Shown piece by piece: positions 35,327 to 44,921 of a DNA stretch of 56,712 nt; position 1 is the first letter of the stretch, and each line of letters starts with the position of its first letter. The translations under genes were made by a program, and so were the position numbers. A model generated the notes under the pieces. That model saw nothing but the letters and a program-made list of their open reading frames with translations, was not told where the DNA came from and did no database searches. This stretch comes from GCA-002700125 sp964434385 (GTDB taxonomy: Bacteria > Chloroflexota > Dehalococcoidia > Lucifugimonadales > Lucifugimonadaceae): the NCBI GenBank assembly GCA_964434385.1, contig CAYSUW010000008.1, positions 1 to 56,712 of the forward strand, read 5' to 3'.

Positions 35327-36178
35327 ATGTCTGCAATAGAAGATATTATTTTAGATAAAGATACAAGAAATATTTCAAAATTAGAGAAATTTCTTGATGA
35401 AAACTTTATAAATAAATCTGCAGAATTCCTTTTGAATAATAAAGGACATGTATTCATTACTACAGGTTTTTATATTGTATATGCTGGATCTACAGAAACA
35501 GATGGTCCTCCTGGTTCAGTTGCATTGGGAAATGCGTTAAAAAAAATAGGATTTACAGTTACTTATATTACTGACAAATGGTCTTTTGATGTACTGAACA
35601 GTATTCTTGAAGATGATGATGAATTAATTAAATTTCCTGTATCTTCGCATATTGAATCATTGGAGTTTGGTAATAAATTAATCAAAGATTTTTCTCCTGA
35701 ATTGCTTATTTCTATTGAAAGAGCAGGTTTGATGTCGGATGGTACATATAGAAATTGGAAAAATGAAGACATTTCAAAATTTAATGCAAAAATAGATCAT
35801 CTTTTTGAGCAATTTCCTAGATCTATAGGTATAGGAGATGGAGGAAATGAAATTGGAATGGGAAATTTACATGATCAAATTGTTGACATCTCTGGATTGC
35901 CTGATAATCCTAGTACTACTACAGTATCCCATTTAATCATCTCAAGTTGTTCAAACTGGGGATCTTATGGATTGATTGCTGCTATTTCTAAAATTGTAGG
36001 AAAAAACCTTTTACCATCAGTAGAACAAGGAAAGAAATATATTAGGAAATTAGTTGATAATGGGGCAGTAGAGGGAATGTCAGGAAAAAAATATTATGGA
36101 GTTGATGGTAGAAACTTAGATGATGATTCTGTGTGTCTTCAGAGATTACATGATAATTTGAAAAATTATGGGTTATGA
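35327..36178 (+). CDS. DUF4392 protein, C-terminal half of D-glutamate cyclase
   Basis: 283 aa. Typical family stretches: VFITTGFYIVYAGSTETDGPPG, LISIERAGLMSDGTYRNWK, IGIGDGGNEIGMGN, and a late VDGAVEG-like VDNGAVEGMSGKKYYGVDG. It follows the DUF1445 gene by 12 nt and they should act together as a split D-glutamate cyclase. It overlaps the convergent MFS gene by 13 nt. The assignment rests on the domain pair; the substrate has not been shown here. Confidence 0.82.
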   Translation: MSAIEDIILDKDTRNISKLEKFLDENFINKSAEFLLNNKGHVFITTGFYIVYAGSTETDGPPGSVALGNALKKIGFTVTYITDKWSFDVLNSILEDDDELIKFPVSSHIESLEFGNKLIKDFSPELLISIERAGLMSDGTYRNWKNEDISKFNAKIDHLFEQFPRSIGIGDGGNEIGMGNLHDQIVDISGLPDNPSTTTVSHLIISSCSNWGSYGLIAAISKIVGKNLLPSVEQGKKYIRKLVDNGAVEGMSGKKYYGVDGRNLDDDSVCLQRLHDNLKNYGL

Positions 36179-37386
36179 TTTTTTTTGAGTGTTTCTGGTA
36201 CTAGAAATATAAAAAATATTATTCCTATGAATCCTATTCCAGTAATTGAAAAAGAGGCTAAACTTAAACTTAAGAATTGTCCTAGTGTTCCTACTAAAGG
36301 TGAAGCTAAGCCACCTCCTGACCAAGAAATTAATCTCCAAATTCCTAAGAAAGGTCCTGTGGATTCTTCTGGTGCTAAATCAGACCCTAAAGTTAGCATT
36401 GCTCCACTTCCGATTCCGTTAGAAATTCCTAAAATTAAACCAACTAAAAGTAATTTTTGATAAGAATCTGCAAAGCCTATTAAAGAAAATGATAATGAAA
36501 GTAAAATTATACTTGGCACAGATGTCCATTTTCTTCCGAATTTATCCATTACATATCCCGCAGGGTAAAATAATGTCATGTCTATTGCTGAACTAATACT
36601 CTGAATTATTCCTAGATCATCTACTTCAAGACCTATATGGAAAGCCCACAAAGGAATTATGATATGTCTCGATTCTCTAAGTAAATTCAGTATAAATAAA
36701 GCTGTACCTACTATTCCAAGGTTATATTTATTCTCTTTGATTATTTGAGTAACTTTTCTAGAAGTGTTTTTATTTTCTTGAATCAAATATTTTTCTTCTG
36801 GAGATGATATGAAATACATTAATAATGTAGCCATAGCGCTAATTACAAATACTATATAAAAAGGTATGTCAAACCCTACGTATTTTGCTGAAAACCCTCC
36901 AATTAAAGGCCCTATGAAATAACCTATTCTGCTGACACCACCAAATCTAGAAAATGCTTTTCCTCTATAATCTATTGGCACTACTTTTGAAAGATAAGAA
37001 TGTCTAGATATTCCAAATAATCCTAAAGATGCGCCAAGAAAAAATATCGAAAAATATAAAAAATATCCACTTGGGCTTAATCCAGCTATTAGAGCAAAAA
37101 TTGAGACTCCAATTGAACCTGTAATAGTTGTGATTCTGGTACCTAACTTGTTAATTATTATTCCGACTGGAATTGCAAATATTGCCTCACCTAAGTTTCT
37201 GGCACCTACAATTAATCCTATTAAAAAAATACTTCCACCAATCCAATTTACTTTTGCAGGAATAGCAGGAGCTAATATTCCTATACAGATTGATAGTAAG
37301 AGTAGAGGGAAATATACTGGTAATATAAATTTATAAAATCTGAAATTATAAGAATTTTTAGTGTCTTGATTTCCTTGAGAAATCAT
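36166..37386 (-). CDS. MFS transporter
   Basis: 406 aa with about 12 transmembrane helices in two halves. The loop-2 region reads VGARNLGEAIFAIPVGIIINKLG, and the second-half equivalent is FYPAGYVMDKFGRKW. General efflux-type major facilitator; substrate unknown. The ATG overlaps the fumC stop (ATGA), so it is coupled to fumC. Confidence 0.85.
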   Translation of the reverse strand: MISQGNQDTKNSYNFRFYKFILPVYFPLLLLSICIGILAPAIPAKVNWIGGSIFLIGLIVGARNLGEAIFAIPVGIIINKLGTRITTITGSIGVSIFALIAGLSPSGYFLYFSIFFLGASLGLFGISRHSYLSKVVPIDYRGKAFSRFGGVSRIGYFIGPLIGGFSAKYVGFDIPFYIVFVISAMATLLMYFISSPEEKYLIQENKNTSRKVTQIIKENKYNLGIVGTALFILNLLRESRHIIIPLWAFHIGLEVDDLGIIQSISSAIDMTLFYPAGYVMDKFGRKWTSVPSIILLSLSFSLIGFADSYQKLLLVGLILGISNGIGSGAMLTLGSDLAPEESTGPFLGIWRLISWSGGGLASPLVGTLGQFLSLSLASFSITGIGFIGIIFFIFLVPETLKKNHNP

Positions 37387-38780
37387 TTTTTGGGTTCGGT
37401 CATAGCTTCAGGATCAAGGATTTTTTCTAATTCTTTTTCAGACAACTCTGTTTCCCTGATTGCTACTTCAAAAATACTTTCACCAGTTTCTGATGCTATG
37501 TGAGCAATATTTGCAGCATTATCATATCCTATTATTGGTGCAAGTGCAGTACAAATTGCTAATCCGTTTTTTACTTTATTCGGGCCATTTTCAGTTGCTT
37601 TAAGTCCAGAGATACACTGTTCTGAAAAATTCAAAGCTGAAGATGATAATAATTCTATTGATTGAAGAATGTTGTATGCTGCAACTGGCATCATCACGTT
37701 TAATTCAAAATTACCTGACTGCCCAGCTATTGCGATCGTAGTATCATTTCCAATTACTTGAGCAGACACCATTGTTACAGATTCAGCAATGACTGGGTTG
37801 ACTTTTCCAGGCATTATAGAGCTTCCAGGTTGAACTTCTGGTAATTCGATTTCTGCAATACCTGCTCTAGGTCCTGAACCCAACCATCTAATATCATTCG
37901 CAATCTTCATCAAGCTTACGGCTATTGTTTTCATGCATCCTGAAGCTTGAACTAAGCCATCTAATGAATTTTGACTTTGAAAATGATTTGGTGATTCTTT
38001 AAAGTTATAGTTATATATCTTGTTTAATTCTTGAATCATATTTTTTGCAAAATCAGGGTGCATTCCTACTCCGGTTCCCACAGCAGTACCTCCTAGAGCA
38101 AGAGAAGATAATTCTTTTAATGCAATTTGACATCTTTCAATTCCTAGTTGTATCTGCCCCTTGTAACCTTCAAATTCTTGTCCTAGCCTTATTGGTGTAG
38201 CATCTTGTAGATGAGTTCTACCAGTTTTAATGATTGGCCAAAACTCTTTTGATTTTAATTCCAATGCTGCTGATAATTTTTTTAAAGAAGGGATAAGATG
38301 ATTTTTTATTTCCATAGATGACGCGATATGAATTGCAGTTGGAATCACATCATTTGAAGATTGTCCTTTATTGACATGGTCATTTGGATGTACTGGATCT
38401 CTAGATCCGATTTTTCCACTTATTGATTGTATTGCGATATTAGAGATTACTTCATTAACATTCATATTTGTGGAAGTGCCTGATCCTGTTTGAAAAACAT
38501 CCACAACAAATTCGTTGTAATGATTTCCAGATAATATTTTTTTACAGGATTCCTGAATTAGGGAAGAGATTTTGTTGTCTAAAAGACCTAAATCTTTATT
38601 TACTTTAGCTGCTGAGTACTTTATTTGTGTAATAGCATTTATAAAAGAATTACTTAGTTTTAAATTACTAATAGGAAAATTTAATACCGCTCTTTGTGTA
38701 TTTGCTCCATAAAGTGCATTCAATGGAACTTCAAGTTCTCCCATTGAATCTTTTTCAATTCTTGTATTTTTATCAGGCAT
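37383..38780 (-). CDS. fumC: Fumarate hydratase, class II
   Basis: 465 aa from the ATG at 38778-38780, which has GGAG 8 nt upstream; a TTG six codons earlier is less likely. Signatures: GSGTSTNMNVNEVISN, TGRTHLQDATP and the superfamily motif GSSIMPGKVNPV. Iron-independent fumarase of the TCA cycle, converting fumarate to malate. An aspartate ammonia-lyase would be the closest alternative; SSNDVIPTA and overall length favour fumarase. Confidence 0.94.
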   Translation of the reverse strand: MPDKNTRIEKDSMGELEVPLNALYGANTQRAVLNFPISNLKLSNSFINAITQIKYSAAKVNKDLGLLDNKISSLIQESCKKILSGNHYNEFVVDVFQTGSGTSTNMNVNEVISNIAIQSISGKIGSRDPVHPNDHVNKGQSSNDVIPTAIHIASSMEIKNHLIPSLKKLSAALELKSKEFWPIIKTGRTHLQDATPIRLGQEFEGYKGQIQLGIERCQIALKELSSLALGGTAVGTGVGMHPDFAKNMIQELNKIYNYNFKESPNHFQSQNSLDGLVQASGCMKTIAVSLMKIANDIRWLGSGPRAGIAEIELPEVQPGSSIMPGKVNPVIAESVTMVSAQVIGNDTTIAIAGQSGNFELNVMMPVAAYNILQSIELLSSSALNFSEQCISGLKATENGPNKVKNGLAICTALAPIIGYDNAANIAHIASETGESIFEVAIRETELSEKELEKILDPEAMTEPKK

Positions 38781-38859
38781 AGAGCGCTCTCCAGTCAACT
38801 ACTCATATGTTTATAACAATAATATATAATTTCTCAAATTAAATTTCAGAATATTATTT

Positions 38860-40890
38860 TCATGATAACTGAATATTTAATTCTTTAGATGAATTAGTGG
38901 GGTTTTTACAAGCATAATTTTCACAAACATAAGCTGTAGGAAGATTTTTTATCATCTTCTTTCCATTAGTAATGTTAAATTTTTTACCTTCAAAATGATT
39001 TGAAGCTGTAACAATAATTCTATTTGGTTGATAAGGTTGATGACCTATTTTTAAAAATCCCTTTGTATTTTTATGTTCAGAATCTCCTATTATGCATAAA
39101 TGAAGAGGTGTTGAATAATACATATTTAAGCTACTTAACCAATATGCATGACTAGTGGGGAAATGAGTGATCTGATTTGATGCAGTAGAGATAAATTTAT
39201 CTACAATAGATTTGTATTTTTTATCATTAGTTATATAAAAAAGTTTAATTAATATTCTGGATACTACAGATGAACCTGAGGGAACAACATTATCTTGTAG
39301 GATGTTAGGTCTTAATATTAAAGGATTAGAGTATTTTGAAGTGTCAAAAAATGAATTTTGATTTGCATCCCAGAAATTATTTATCATTTTTTCTGTTTGT
39401 TCTATAGCTTTTTCTAACCAAATTATTTCTCCAGTTACTTGAAATATTTCTAATAAGGCATCTATTAAGAAAGAATAATCTTCTAAGAATCCTGGTGTGT
39501 TATTTTTTTTATCAGAATTTTGAGATTCGTATGAAGAACGTAATAAATTTTGGTTATAAGTATTTGATTCTAATAAATTATTAATACTTTTAACTGCTGT
39601 AAGAATAAAATCTTCTCGATCAAGTAATATTCCGGCATATGCAAAAGATTTTATCGCCAAGCTATTCCAGGAGGTGATAATTTTTCTGTCAGTTTCTGGT
39701 GGAATTCTCTTTAACCTTTGTTGATATAATTTTATTAAAAGAAGGTTTATTTCTTTTCTTTCACTAGAAGATAAATTTAGATTACTTTTCTCTAAAATTA
39801 TATTCATTCCTTCAAAATTTCCTTCTTCCGAAATTAAGAATACTTCAGAAAATCTCTCTGCATCTTTTTTACCTAATATTTTGAAAATCTCATCTTTGCT
39901 CCATACGAAAAATTTCCCTTCAACTCCTTCACTATCAGCATCTTGAGAAGAGAAAAAAGATCCTTCTTTGCTAAGCATTTCTTTACTTAAATAATCAAGG
40001 ATATTTTCAGATATTTCTTTAAATCGTGTTTTTTTCGTTATTTTCCAACAGTCTAAGTACAAATAACTTAGTAGGGAGTTGTCGTAAAGCATTTTTTCAA
40101 AATGAGGAACCTTCCATTCAGAATCTGTTGAGTACCTATGGAATCCTCCTCCAACGTGATCGTATATTCCACCTTTAGCCATAGATGAGAGTGATTTAGT
40201 AACTATTTTTAAAGATTCTTCATCAGAAGTTTCATTCCAAATATTTAATAACAAGTTATGTAATAGAGGTTGAGGAAATTTAGGAAATGATCCGAATCCT
40301 CCATTGATATCATCATGTTCTGATTTCAAAGATTTTAACGCTTCGTTAAATATTTTTGAATCTGGTTTTTCTGATTTAAATTTTTCTTCTAACTGGATTT
40401 TTAACATTGTAGTTAATTTTTCACTGGACTTTAAGATATCTTCTTGTTTGTTTAAATAAATGTCAGATAAAGATTTTATTAAATCTAAAAACCCAGGCAT
40501 TCCATGTCTACTATTTTTAGGAAAATAAGTTCCTCCATAAAATGGTTTACCTTCTGGAGTTAGGAAAACACTCATGGGCCAACCTCCTTGACCAGTGAGA
40601 ATTTGTACAGAAGCCATATAAATCGAATCTATATCAGGTCTTTCTTCTCTGTCGACTTTAATGTTTACAAAATTGTTATTTAGTAATTCTGCTACTTCTA
40701 AATCTTCAAAGCTTTCTTTTTCCATTACATGACACCAATGACAAGATGAATACCCCACACTTAAAAATATTGGTTTATCTTCTAATTTTGCTTTATTTAT
40801 AGCTTTGTCATTCCAAGGATACCAATCAACAGGATTTTCTTTATGCTGTAATAAATAAGCACTGGTTTCAAATTGTAATTGGTTTGACAT
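38860..40890 (-). CDS. DUF255 / YyaL-type thioredoxin-domain protein
   Basis: 676 aa. Starts with the family-typical LxxExSxYLLQHxxNPVDWYPW segment. An N-terminal thioredoxin-like domain (about 1-165) has C50-H-W-C53. A long alpha/alpha-toroid region related to N-acylglucosamine 2-epimerases follows (GGIYDHVGGGFHRYSTD, FFSSQDADSEGVEGKF). Family members include bacterial YyaL and animal SPATA20. The function is not well established. It lies between the ion channel and fumC on the same strand. Confidence 0.9.
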   Translation of the reverse strand: MSNQLQFETSAYLLQHKENPVDWYPWNDKAINKAKLEDKPIFLSVGYSSCHWCHVMEKESFEDLEVAELLNNNFVNIKVDREERPDIDSIYMASVQILTGQGGWPMSVFLTPEGKPFYGGTYFPKNSRHGMPGFLDLIKSLSDIYLNKQEDILKSSEKLTTMLKIQLEEKFKSEKPDSKIFNEALKSLKSEHDDINGGFGSFPKFPQPLLHNLLLNIWNETSDEESLKIVTKSLSSMAKGGIYDHVGGGFHRYSTDSEWKVPHFEKMLYDNSLLSYLYLDCWKITKKTRFKEISENILDYLSKEMLSKEGSFFSSQDADSEGVEGKFFVWSKDEIFKILGKKDAERFSEVFLISEEGNFEGMNIILEKSNLNLSSSERKEINLLLIKLYQQRLKRIPPETDRKIITSWNSLAIKSFAYAGILLDREDFILTAVKSINNLLESNTYNQNLLRSSYESQNSDKKNNTPGFLEDYSFLIDALLEIFQVTGEIIWLEKAIEQTEKMINNFWDANQNSFFDTSKYSNPLILRPNILQDNVVPSGSSVVSRILIKLFYITNDKKYKSIVDKFISTASNQITHFPTSHAYWLSSLNMYYSTPLHLCIIGDSEHKNTKGFLKIGHQPYQPNRIIVTASNHFEGKKFNITNGKKMIKNLPTAYVCENYACKNPTNSSKELNIQLS

Positions 40891-40908
40891 CAGTTATATT
40901 AAGAACGA

Positions 40909-41703
40909 TTATTTCTTTTTAGGTGAGTTTGAATTATTCTGAATTTCTTTAATGAGATTCTTTATTTGATTCTTCAATTGAGATACTTCTTTTTCAACCT
41001 TATCTAATTGAGAAGATTCTTCTTTGTTAACAAAAACTGCTGCTAAGTTTGCTGCTAAAGCTGCAAAGAATCCTACCCCAGAAACCATCAAGAATACTGC
41101 TACAATTCTTCCAAAGAATGTTATCGGTTCTTGATTGCCATATCCGACAGTAGTTATAGTAACAATTGCCCACCATAAAGCGTCTGGGAATGATCCTAAT
41201 TCAGGGTTTCTTGCCCTTTCTAAACTTGTGATAATAGTAGCGCCCACAATTACTAATGCTCCAACCCAAACGAATAGAAAATCTGCTCTGCCTAATCTAG
41301 TGAAACCCCTTACTGCTTTTGTTCCAACGACTATGATCCTTAATACTCTTATTGGCTGAAGATTTGGCAAACAACAAAGTGCTTCAAGCCAGTGTTCTTT
41401 GATGAACAGTAATCTTTGAGGTGATATTAATAATTTTATAGCAAAATCTATCACGAATACTGACCAGATAACATTATCTAATCTACTAAAAGTTTCTACT
41501 TCCTCTGGTGTCAGATCCCATAATAAAGGTCCTATAAGTAATGGAACCATAGCAAAGGCAAATACTATTAATGGCAATTCTGTGATCTTATCTAATCTGC
41601 CCACAATATAGTTTCGTTTCTCGAATTTGAATTCAGATCTAATAAAAAGAAGTTTTAGTAAATAAATTGGATTTAGATATTTCAATTTGTTATTACCTTT
41701 CAT
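40909..41703 (-). CDS. Voltage-gated-type potassium channel
   Basis: 264 aa. Six-helix layout: the S4-like helix has Arg/Lys at regular spacing (R119, R122, K129, R132, R136, R139), and the pore helix leads to the filter TVGYG at 185-189, diagnostic of K+ selectivity. The final 40 residues form a Lys/Glu-rich coiled coil that would help tetramerise. No ligand-binding RCK domain. First gene of the leftward kch-DUF255-fumC-MFS set. Confidence 0.9.
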   Translation of the reverse strand: MKGNNKLKYLNPIYLLKLLFIRSEFKFEKRNYIVGRLDKITELPLIVFAFAMVPLLIGPLLWDLTPEEVETFSRLDNVIWSVFVIDFAIKLLISPQRLLFIKEHWLEALCCLPNLQPIRVLRIIVVGTKAVRGFTRLGRADFLFVWVGALVIVGATIITSLERARNPELGSFPDALWWAIVTITTVGYGNQEPITFFGRIVAVFLMVSGVGFFAALAANLAAVFVNKEESSQLDKVEKEVSQLKNQIKNLIKEIQNNSNSPKKK

Positions 41704-41773
41704 TACTTTGATAAATATTACTATAAATCATCTAATATTTTATTTGAAATTAACCCTGTGATTCAAGAAATTA

Positions 41774-41797
41774 TCAAATAATTCATGAATTATTTGA
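41774..41797. promoter_or_regulatory. 24-bp perfect palindrome, candidate operator
   Basis: Half-site TCAAATAATTCA followed directly by its exact reverse complement. It lies in the divergent region between the K+ channel (start 41703) and the aminotransferase (start 41866), 7 nt upstream of a predicted -35 element. A further TTTGA/TCAAA pair flanks it at 41804-41819. The geometry fits a dimeric regulator. Confidence 0.6.
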
Positions 41798-41804
41798 AAT
41801 TTGT

Positions 41805-41832
41805 TTGAATTTTCTCAAAAAAAAGTTACGAT
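41805..41832 (+). promoter_or_regulatory. Sigma-70-like promoter for the aminotransferase gene
   Basis: TTGAAT (41805-41810), 16-nt spacer, TACGAT (41827-41832). The predicted start near 41839 leaves a leader of about 27 nt containing AGGAG (41855-41859) before the ATG. The -10 hexamer is the same as the one predicted for the carboxyltransferase operon. Confidence 0.5.
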
Positions 41833-41865
41833 TTATTACTTAGATTGGATAAATAGGAGATTACT

Positions 41866-43023
41866 ATGAAATTAGCATCCAGGATGAATAATTTAGGAAC
41901 AGAAACCGCTTTTGAAACTTTGGCAAAAGCAAAAGCTTTAGAAGCAGAAGGAAAAAATATTGTTCATCTCGAAATAGGAGAACCAGATTTTGATACTCCA
42001 GAAAATATCAGAAATGCTGCTAAATTAGGATTAGATCAAGGTTATACACATTATGGTCCATCTCCAGGATTACCGCATGTAAGGGCTAAAATTGCAGAAC
42101 ATCAAAGTGATACTCATGGTTTTGATGTGTCTCCGGATCATGTTGTAATTACTCCAGGAGCTAAACCAATAATGTTTTTTTCAATTATGGCCTTAATTGA
42201 GAATGGAGATGAAGTTATATACCCTAATCCTGGATTTCCTATATATGAATCAATGATAAATTTTATGGGTGGAAAGGCTGTACCGTTACAGCTTAGAGAA
42301 GAAAATGATTTCAATGCTGACATTCATGATTTTAAAAATCTAGTGAATAAAAATACTAAAATGATTATTTTGAATTCTCCTAATAACCCATGTGGAAGTG
42401 TTATTCCTAAAGAAGAACTAGGAGAAATTTCTGACATAATAAAGAATAGTAATGCTATTGTTCTGACTGATGAAGTGTATAAGAATTTTTATTTTGAAGG
42501 TGAACATAGTTCTATAAGTGAATTTGAAGGCATGAAAGATCGCACAATTATATTAGATGGATTTTCCAAAAGTTTCGCTATGACAGGATGGAGGCTAGGA
42601 TATGGTGTTTTTCCAGAGAAATTAGTTGAACCAATATCTAGATTAATTACAAATAGTGTGTCATGTACTTCTAGTTTTTCTCAGATAGCTGCTATTGAGG
42701 CTATTGATGGGCCTCAAGATAGTGTTTTTAAAATGATGGATGAATTTAAGGCAAGAAGAGAAATAATAGTAGAAGGATTGAATAGCATTAATGGAATTAC
42801 ATGTAGGAATCCCAAAGGAGCTTTTTATACTTTTCCGAATATTAAAGAAACTGGTTATAGCAGTAGGGAAATTGCAGATAAATTGTTACATGAATATGGA
42901 GTTGCATTATTGCCTGGAACTGCTTTTGGTGAATATGGAGAAGGATATTTAAGACTATCTTTTGCTAATTCAAGAGAAAATTTAAAAGAAGCTATAAAAA
43001 GAATGAAATCTTTTTTGAACTAG
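41866..43023 (+). CDS. PLP-dependent class I/II aminotransferase (aspartate aminotransferase-like)
   Basis: 385 aa, fold type I. NSPNNPCGS and TDEVYKNF precede the PLP Lys K235 in LDGFSKSFAMTGWRLGYG. The substrate carboxylate-binding Arg is in YLRLSFANS. The N-terminal MNNLGTETAFETLAKAKALEAEG fits the subfamily containing aspartate and related 2-oxoacid aminotransferases. The exact amino donor is uncertain. AGGAG 6 nt upstream sets the start. Confidence 0.9.
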   Translation: MKLASRMNNLGTETAFETLAKAKALEAEGKNIVHLEIGEPDFDTPENIRNAAKLGLDQGYTHYGPSPGLPHVRAKIAEHQSDTHGFDVSPDHVVITPGAKPIMFFSIMALIENGDEVIYPNPGFPIYESMINFMGGKAVPLQLREENDFNADIHDFKNLVNKNTKMIILNSPNNPCGSVIPKEELGEISDIIKNSNAIVLTDEVYKNFYFEGEHSSISEFEGMKDRTIILDGFSKSFAMTGWRLGYGVFPEKLVEPISRLITNSVSCTSSFSQIAAIEAIDGPQDSVFKMMDEFKARREIIVEGLNSINGITCRNPKGAFYTFPNIKETGYSSREIADKLLHEYGVALLPGTAFGEYGEGYLRLSFANSRENLKEAIKRMKSFLN

Positions 43024-43027
43024 TAAA

Positions 43028-44386
43028 TTAATTTACTGACAATGAATATCCTTTTCCTCTTTTAGTTTTTATTAATTTTGTGCCGCCAGGTATCTTAGAT
43101 AGTTTCTTTCTTAATCTATAAATTGTTATTGGGACAGAAGATTTGAGAAGATCAGAATTTTCTTTAATAGCATTTTCTTCTATCTCAGAATCTTCTAAAT
43201 ATGTGTTAAAGTTTTTTGCTAATATCTTCATTACTGTAAACTCTTGAGAAGAAATAGGGATGTTTTTTTCTTTAAATGTCACTGATTTTTTATCTAAATC
43301 TAAAGATAAGTCTTCTAACTCTATTAATTGATTTTTTTCTTCAATTTTTCTGCCTGCATCTGACAAGATAATGTCTAGAGAGTTTTGTTTCCTTGAATTT
43401 TTTACTAGCCATAAATATTTTGAGGAAATATAACAAAAAACCTTACTTTCTTCTAAAAATTTTTCCTGAACATGATCTTTGGATTCAAAAAACCCGTATA
43501 CCAATCCAAAAAAATTCATTTCATTTATTAAAGGGACTATTATGCCATATTTATTATTTTCATTAATCCATTCAGGTAATTCATGATTTTCAGAATCTAG
43601 GATGACAGAATTTCCTTGAAGTAATCTTTCCCATTGAGGATGATTTTCAATATTTAAAGGAGCATTTTCAATAGAATTTCCATTTTTAAGTTCTAGTTTA
43701 AGATTTTCTGTTCCATGTTCTCTTATAAATACAAGTGACGTACTGAAGCCACCAATATTTTTGAAATTTTCTGAAAAATTTTGGATACTTGATCCCCACT
43801 TGGTTGAATATGAAATTGATTTTAACCCTTCAATTACTCTTTTGGAGATAGATAAATCAAATTTTAAGTTATGAATATTATCAAAATTCTTTTTATTTTC
43901 GTCTTTTAAGTTATTAAAAAAAGTTGATATAAAAATTAACCCTATAGTTATGAAAACCCAAATAATTAAGTTGGAAAATGAAGGAAAGTTCGTAAATTTT
44001 GTTTGATAATTGATTAATGTGATTAAAACAGAAAATGTAATATAAAAACTAAATTTTCTTTGACATATTATTATCCATTTTATCCATGGTATTGAATAAA
44101 GAAGTAAAACATTTTGCATATTTATTAATTGTGAAGATATTACAAAAAGAAAAGAAAATTCTATTAGAAACAATAATAAAATAACTAATCGATTAAACTT
44201 GAATTTTTTATAAATATATATGCTGAATAATAGAAATATTTGATAAATCCCTGCAATAATCAGAAGAGTGTTAACAAAGTTAAAATTCAGAAAATTTACA
44301 GGAAAAAAAATAATAAAATTAATCACAAAACAATTTAAGAGAACAAATTTTATATTTGTAGGAAGTTTGATTATTTGATTATTCAT
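43028..44386 (-). CDS. Membrane-embedded one-component regulator with C-terminal winged helix
   Basis: 452 aa. Residues about 10-165 hold five or six transmembrane helices rich in Ile and Phe. About 190-325 looks like a GAF-type sensor domain (INEMNFFGLVYGFFESKD). The end, about 345-452, matches the OmpR/PhoB-type winged helix: ISSQEFTVMKILAKNFNTYLE, then VPITIYRLRKKLSK, then IKTKRGKGYSL (the recognition helix and wing). No kinase or receiver domain is present. It would bind DNA from the membrane. The DNA-binding domain is at the C-terminus, the reverse of ToxR/CadC. Targets unknown; the aminotransferase is convergent, 4 nt away. Confidence 0.72.
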   Translation of the reverse strand: MNNQIIKLPTNIKFVLLNCFVINFIIFFPVNFLNFNFVNTLLIIAGIYQIFLLFSIYIYKKFKFNRLVILLLFLIEFSFLFVISSQLINMQNVLLLYSIPWIKWIIICQRKFSFYITFSVLITLINYQTKFTNFPSFSNLIIWVFITIGLIFISTFFNNLKDENKKNFDNIHNLKFDLSISKRVIEGLKSISYSTKWGSSIQNFSENFKNIGGFSTSLVFIREHGTENLKLELKNGNSIENAPLNIENHPQWERLLQGNSVILDSENHELPEWINENNKYGIIVPLINEMNFFGLVYGFFESKDHVQEKFLEESKVFCYISSKYLWLVKNSRKQNSLDIILSDAGRKIEEKNQLIELEDLSLDLDKKSVTFKEKNIPISSQEFTVMKILAKNFNTYLEDSEIEENAIKENSDLLKSSVPITIYRLRKKLSKIPGGTKLIKTKRGKGYSLSVN

Positions 44387-44529
44387 CTATTGAATATATC
44401 ATTTTGATAGAGATGAATTCTTCAAGATAATAAACTGTTTTTATTGATTATAGGAAACTTACAAAGTTATTCTGATTGCAATTAAAATATTCAAATAAAT
44501 TTGGGGATTAATGCTTTTATAAAGAATAA

Positions 44530-44913
44530 TTATTGGTGCTTTTTTTCATATTCTTTAAAAGTTTCAGATGCAGCACCAAGAGAATTAACTGTACATGGAT
44601 ATCCTCCATAAAATAACATTTGTGTTATTAATTCAATTATTTCTTCCTTTGATGCACCAGAATTCAAAGCTCCAGTAATATGCCCTGGGAGTTGCTTAGG
44701 CTTATCTAAAACTGTTAGTGCAGCAATAGTACAAAGACTTCTTATTTTCGTGCTTAGTTGCGGACGTTGGTAAATATGTCCAAATAAAGTTGCATTAATC
44801 AGCTCAAAAGCTTCCTTAACTGGTTCAGCTACTGGAGGTAGATCTGGTTCTCCATCATAATACCATTCACGCCATTTATGAGATTTATTTTTGAGTTCAT
44901 CAAATTTTTCCAT
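44530..44913 (-). CDS. Carboxymuconolactone decarboxylase-family protein
   Basis: 127 aa, all-helical. The family core lies at 50-115: LCTIAALTVLDKPKQLPGHITGALNSGASKEEI in parts, followed by FYGGYPCTVNSLGAA. A single Cys (C107 region) replaces the CxxC of AhpD, so a peroxidase-reductase role is not supported. Could be a decarboxylase or an unknown member. It is 8 nt downstream of an MFS gene on the same strand. Confidence 0.82.
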   Translation of the reverse strand: MEKFDELKNKSHKWREWYYDGEPDLPPVAEPVKEAFELINATLFGHIYQRPQLSTKIRSLCTIAALTVLDKPKQLPGHITGALNSGASKEEIIELITQMLFYGGYPCTVNSLGAASETFKEYEKKHQ

Positions 44914-44921
44914 TTTTTCTC

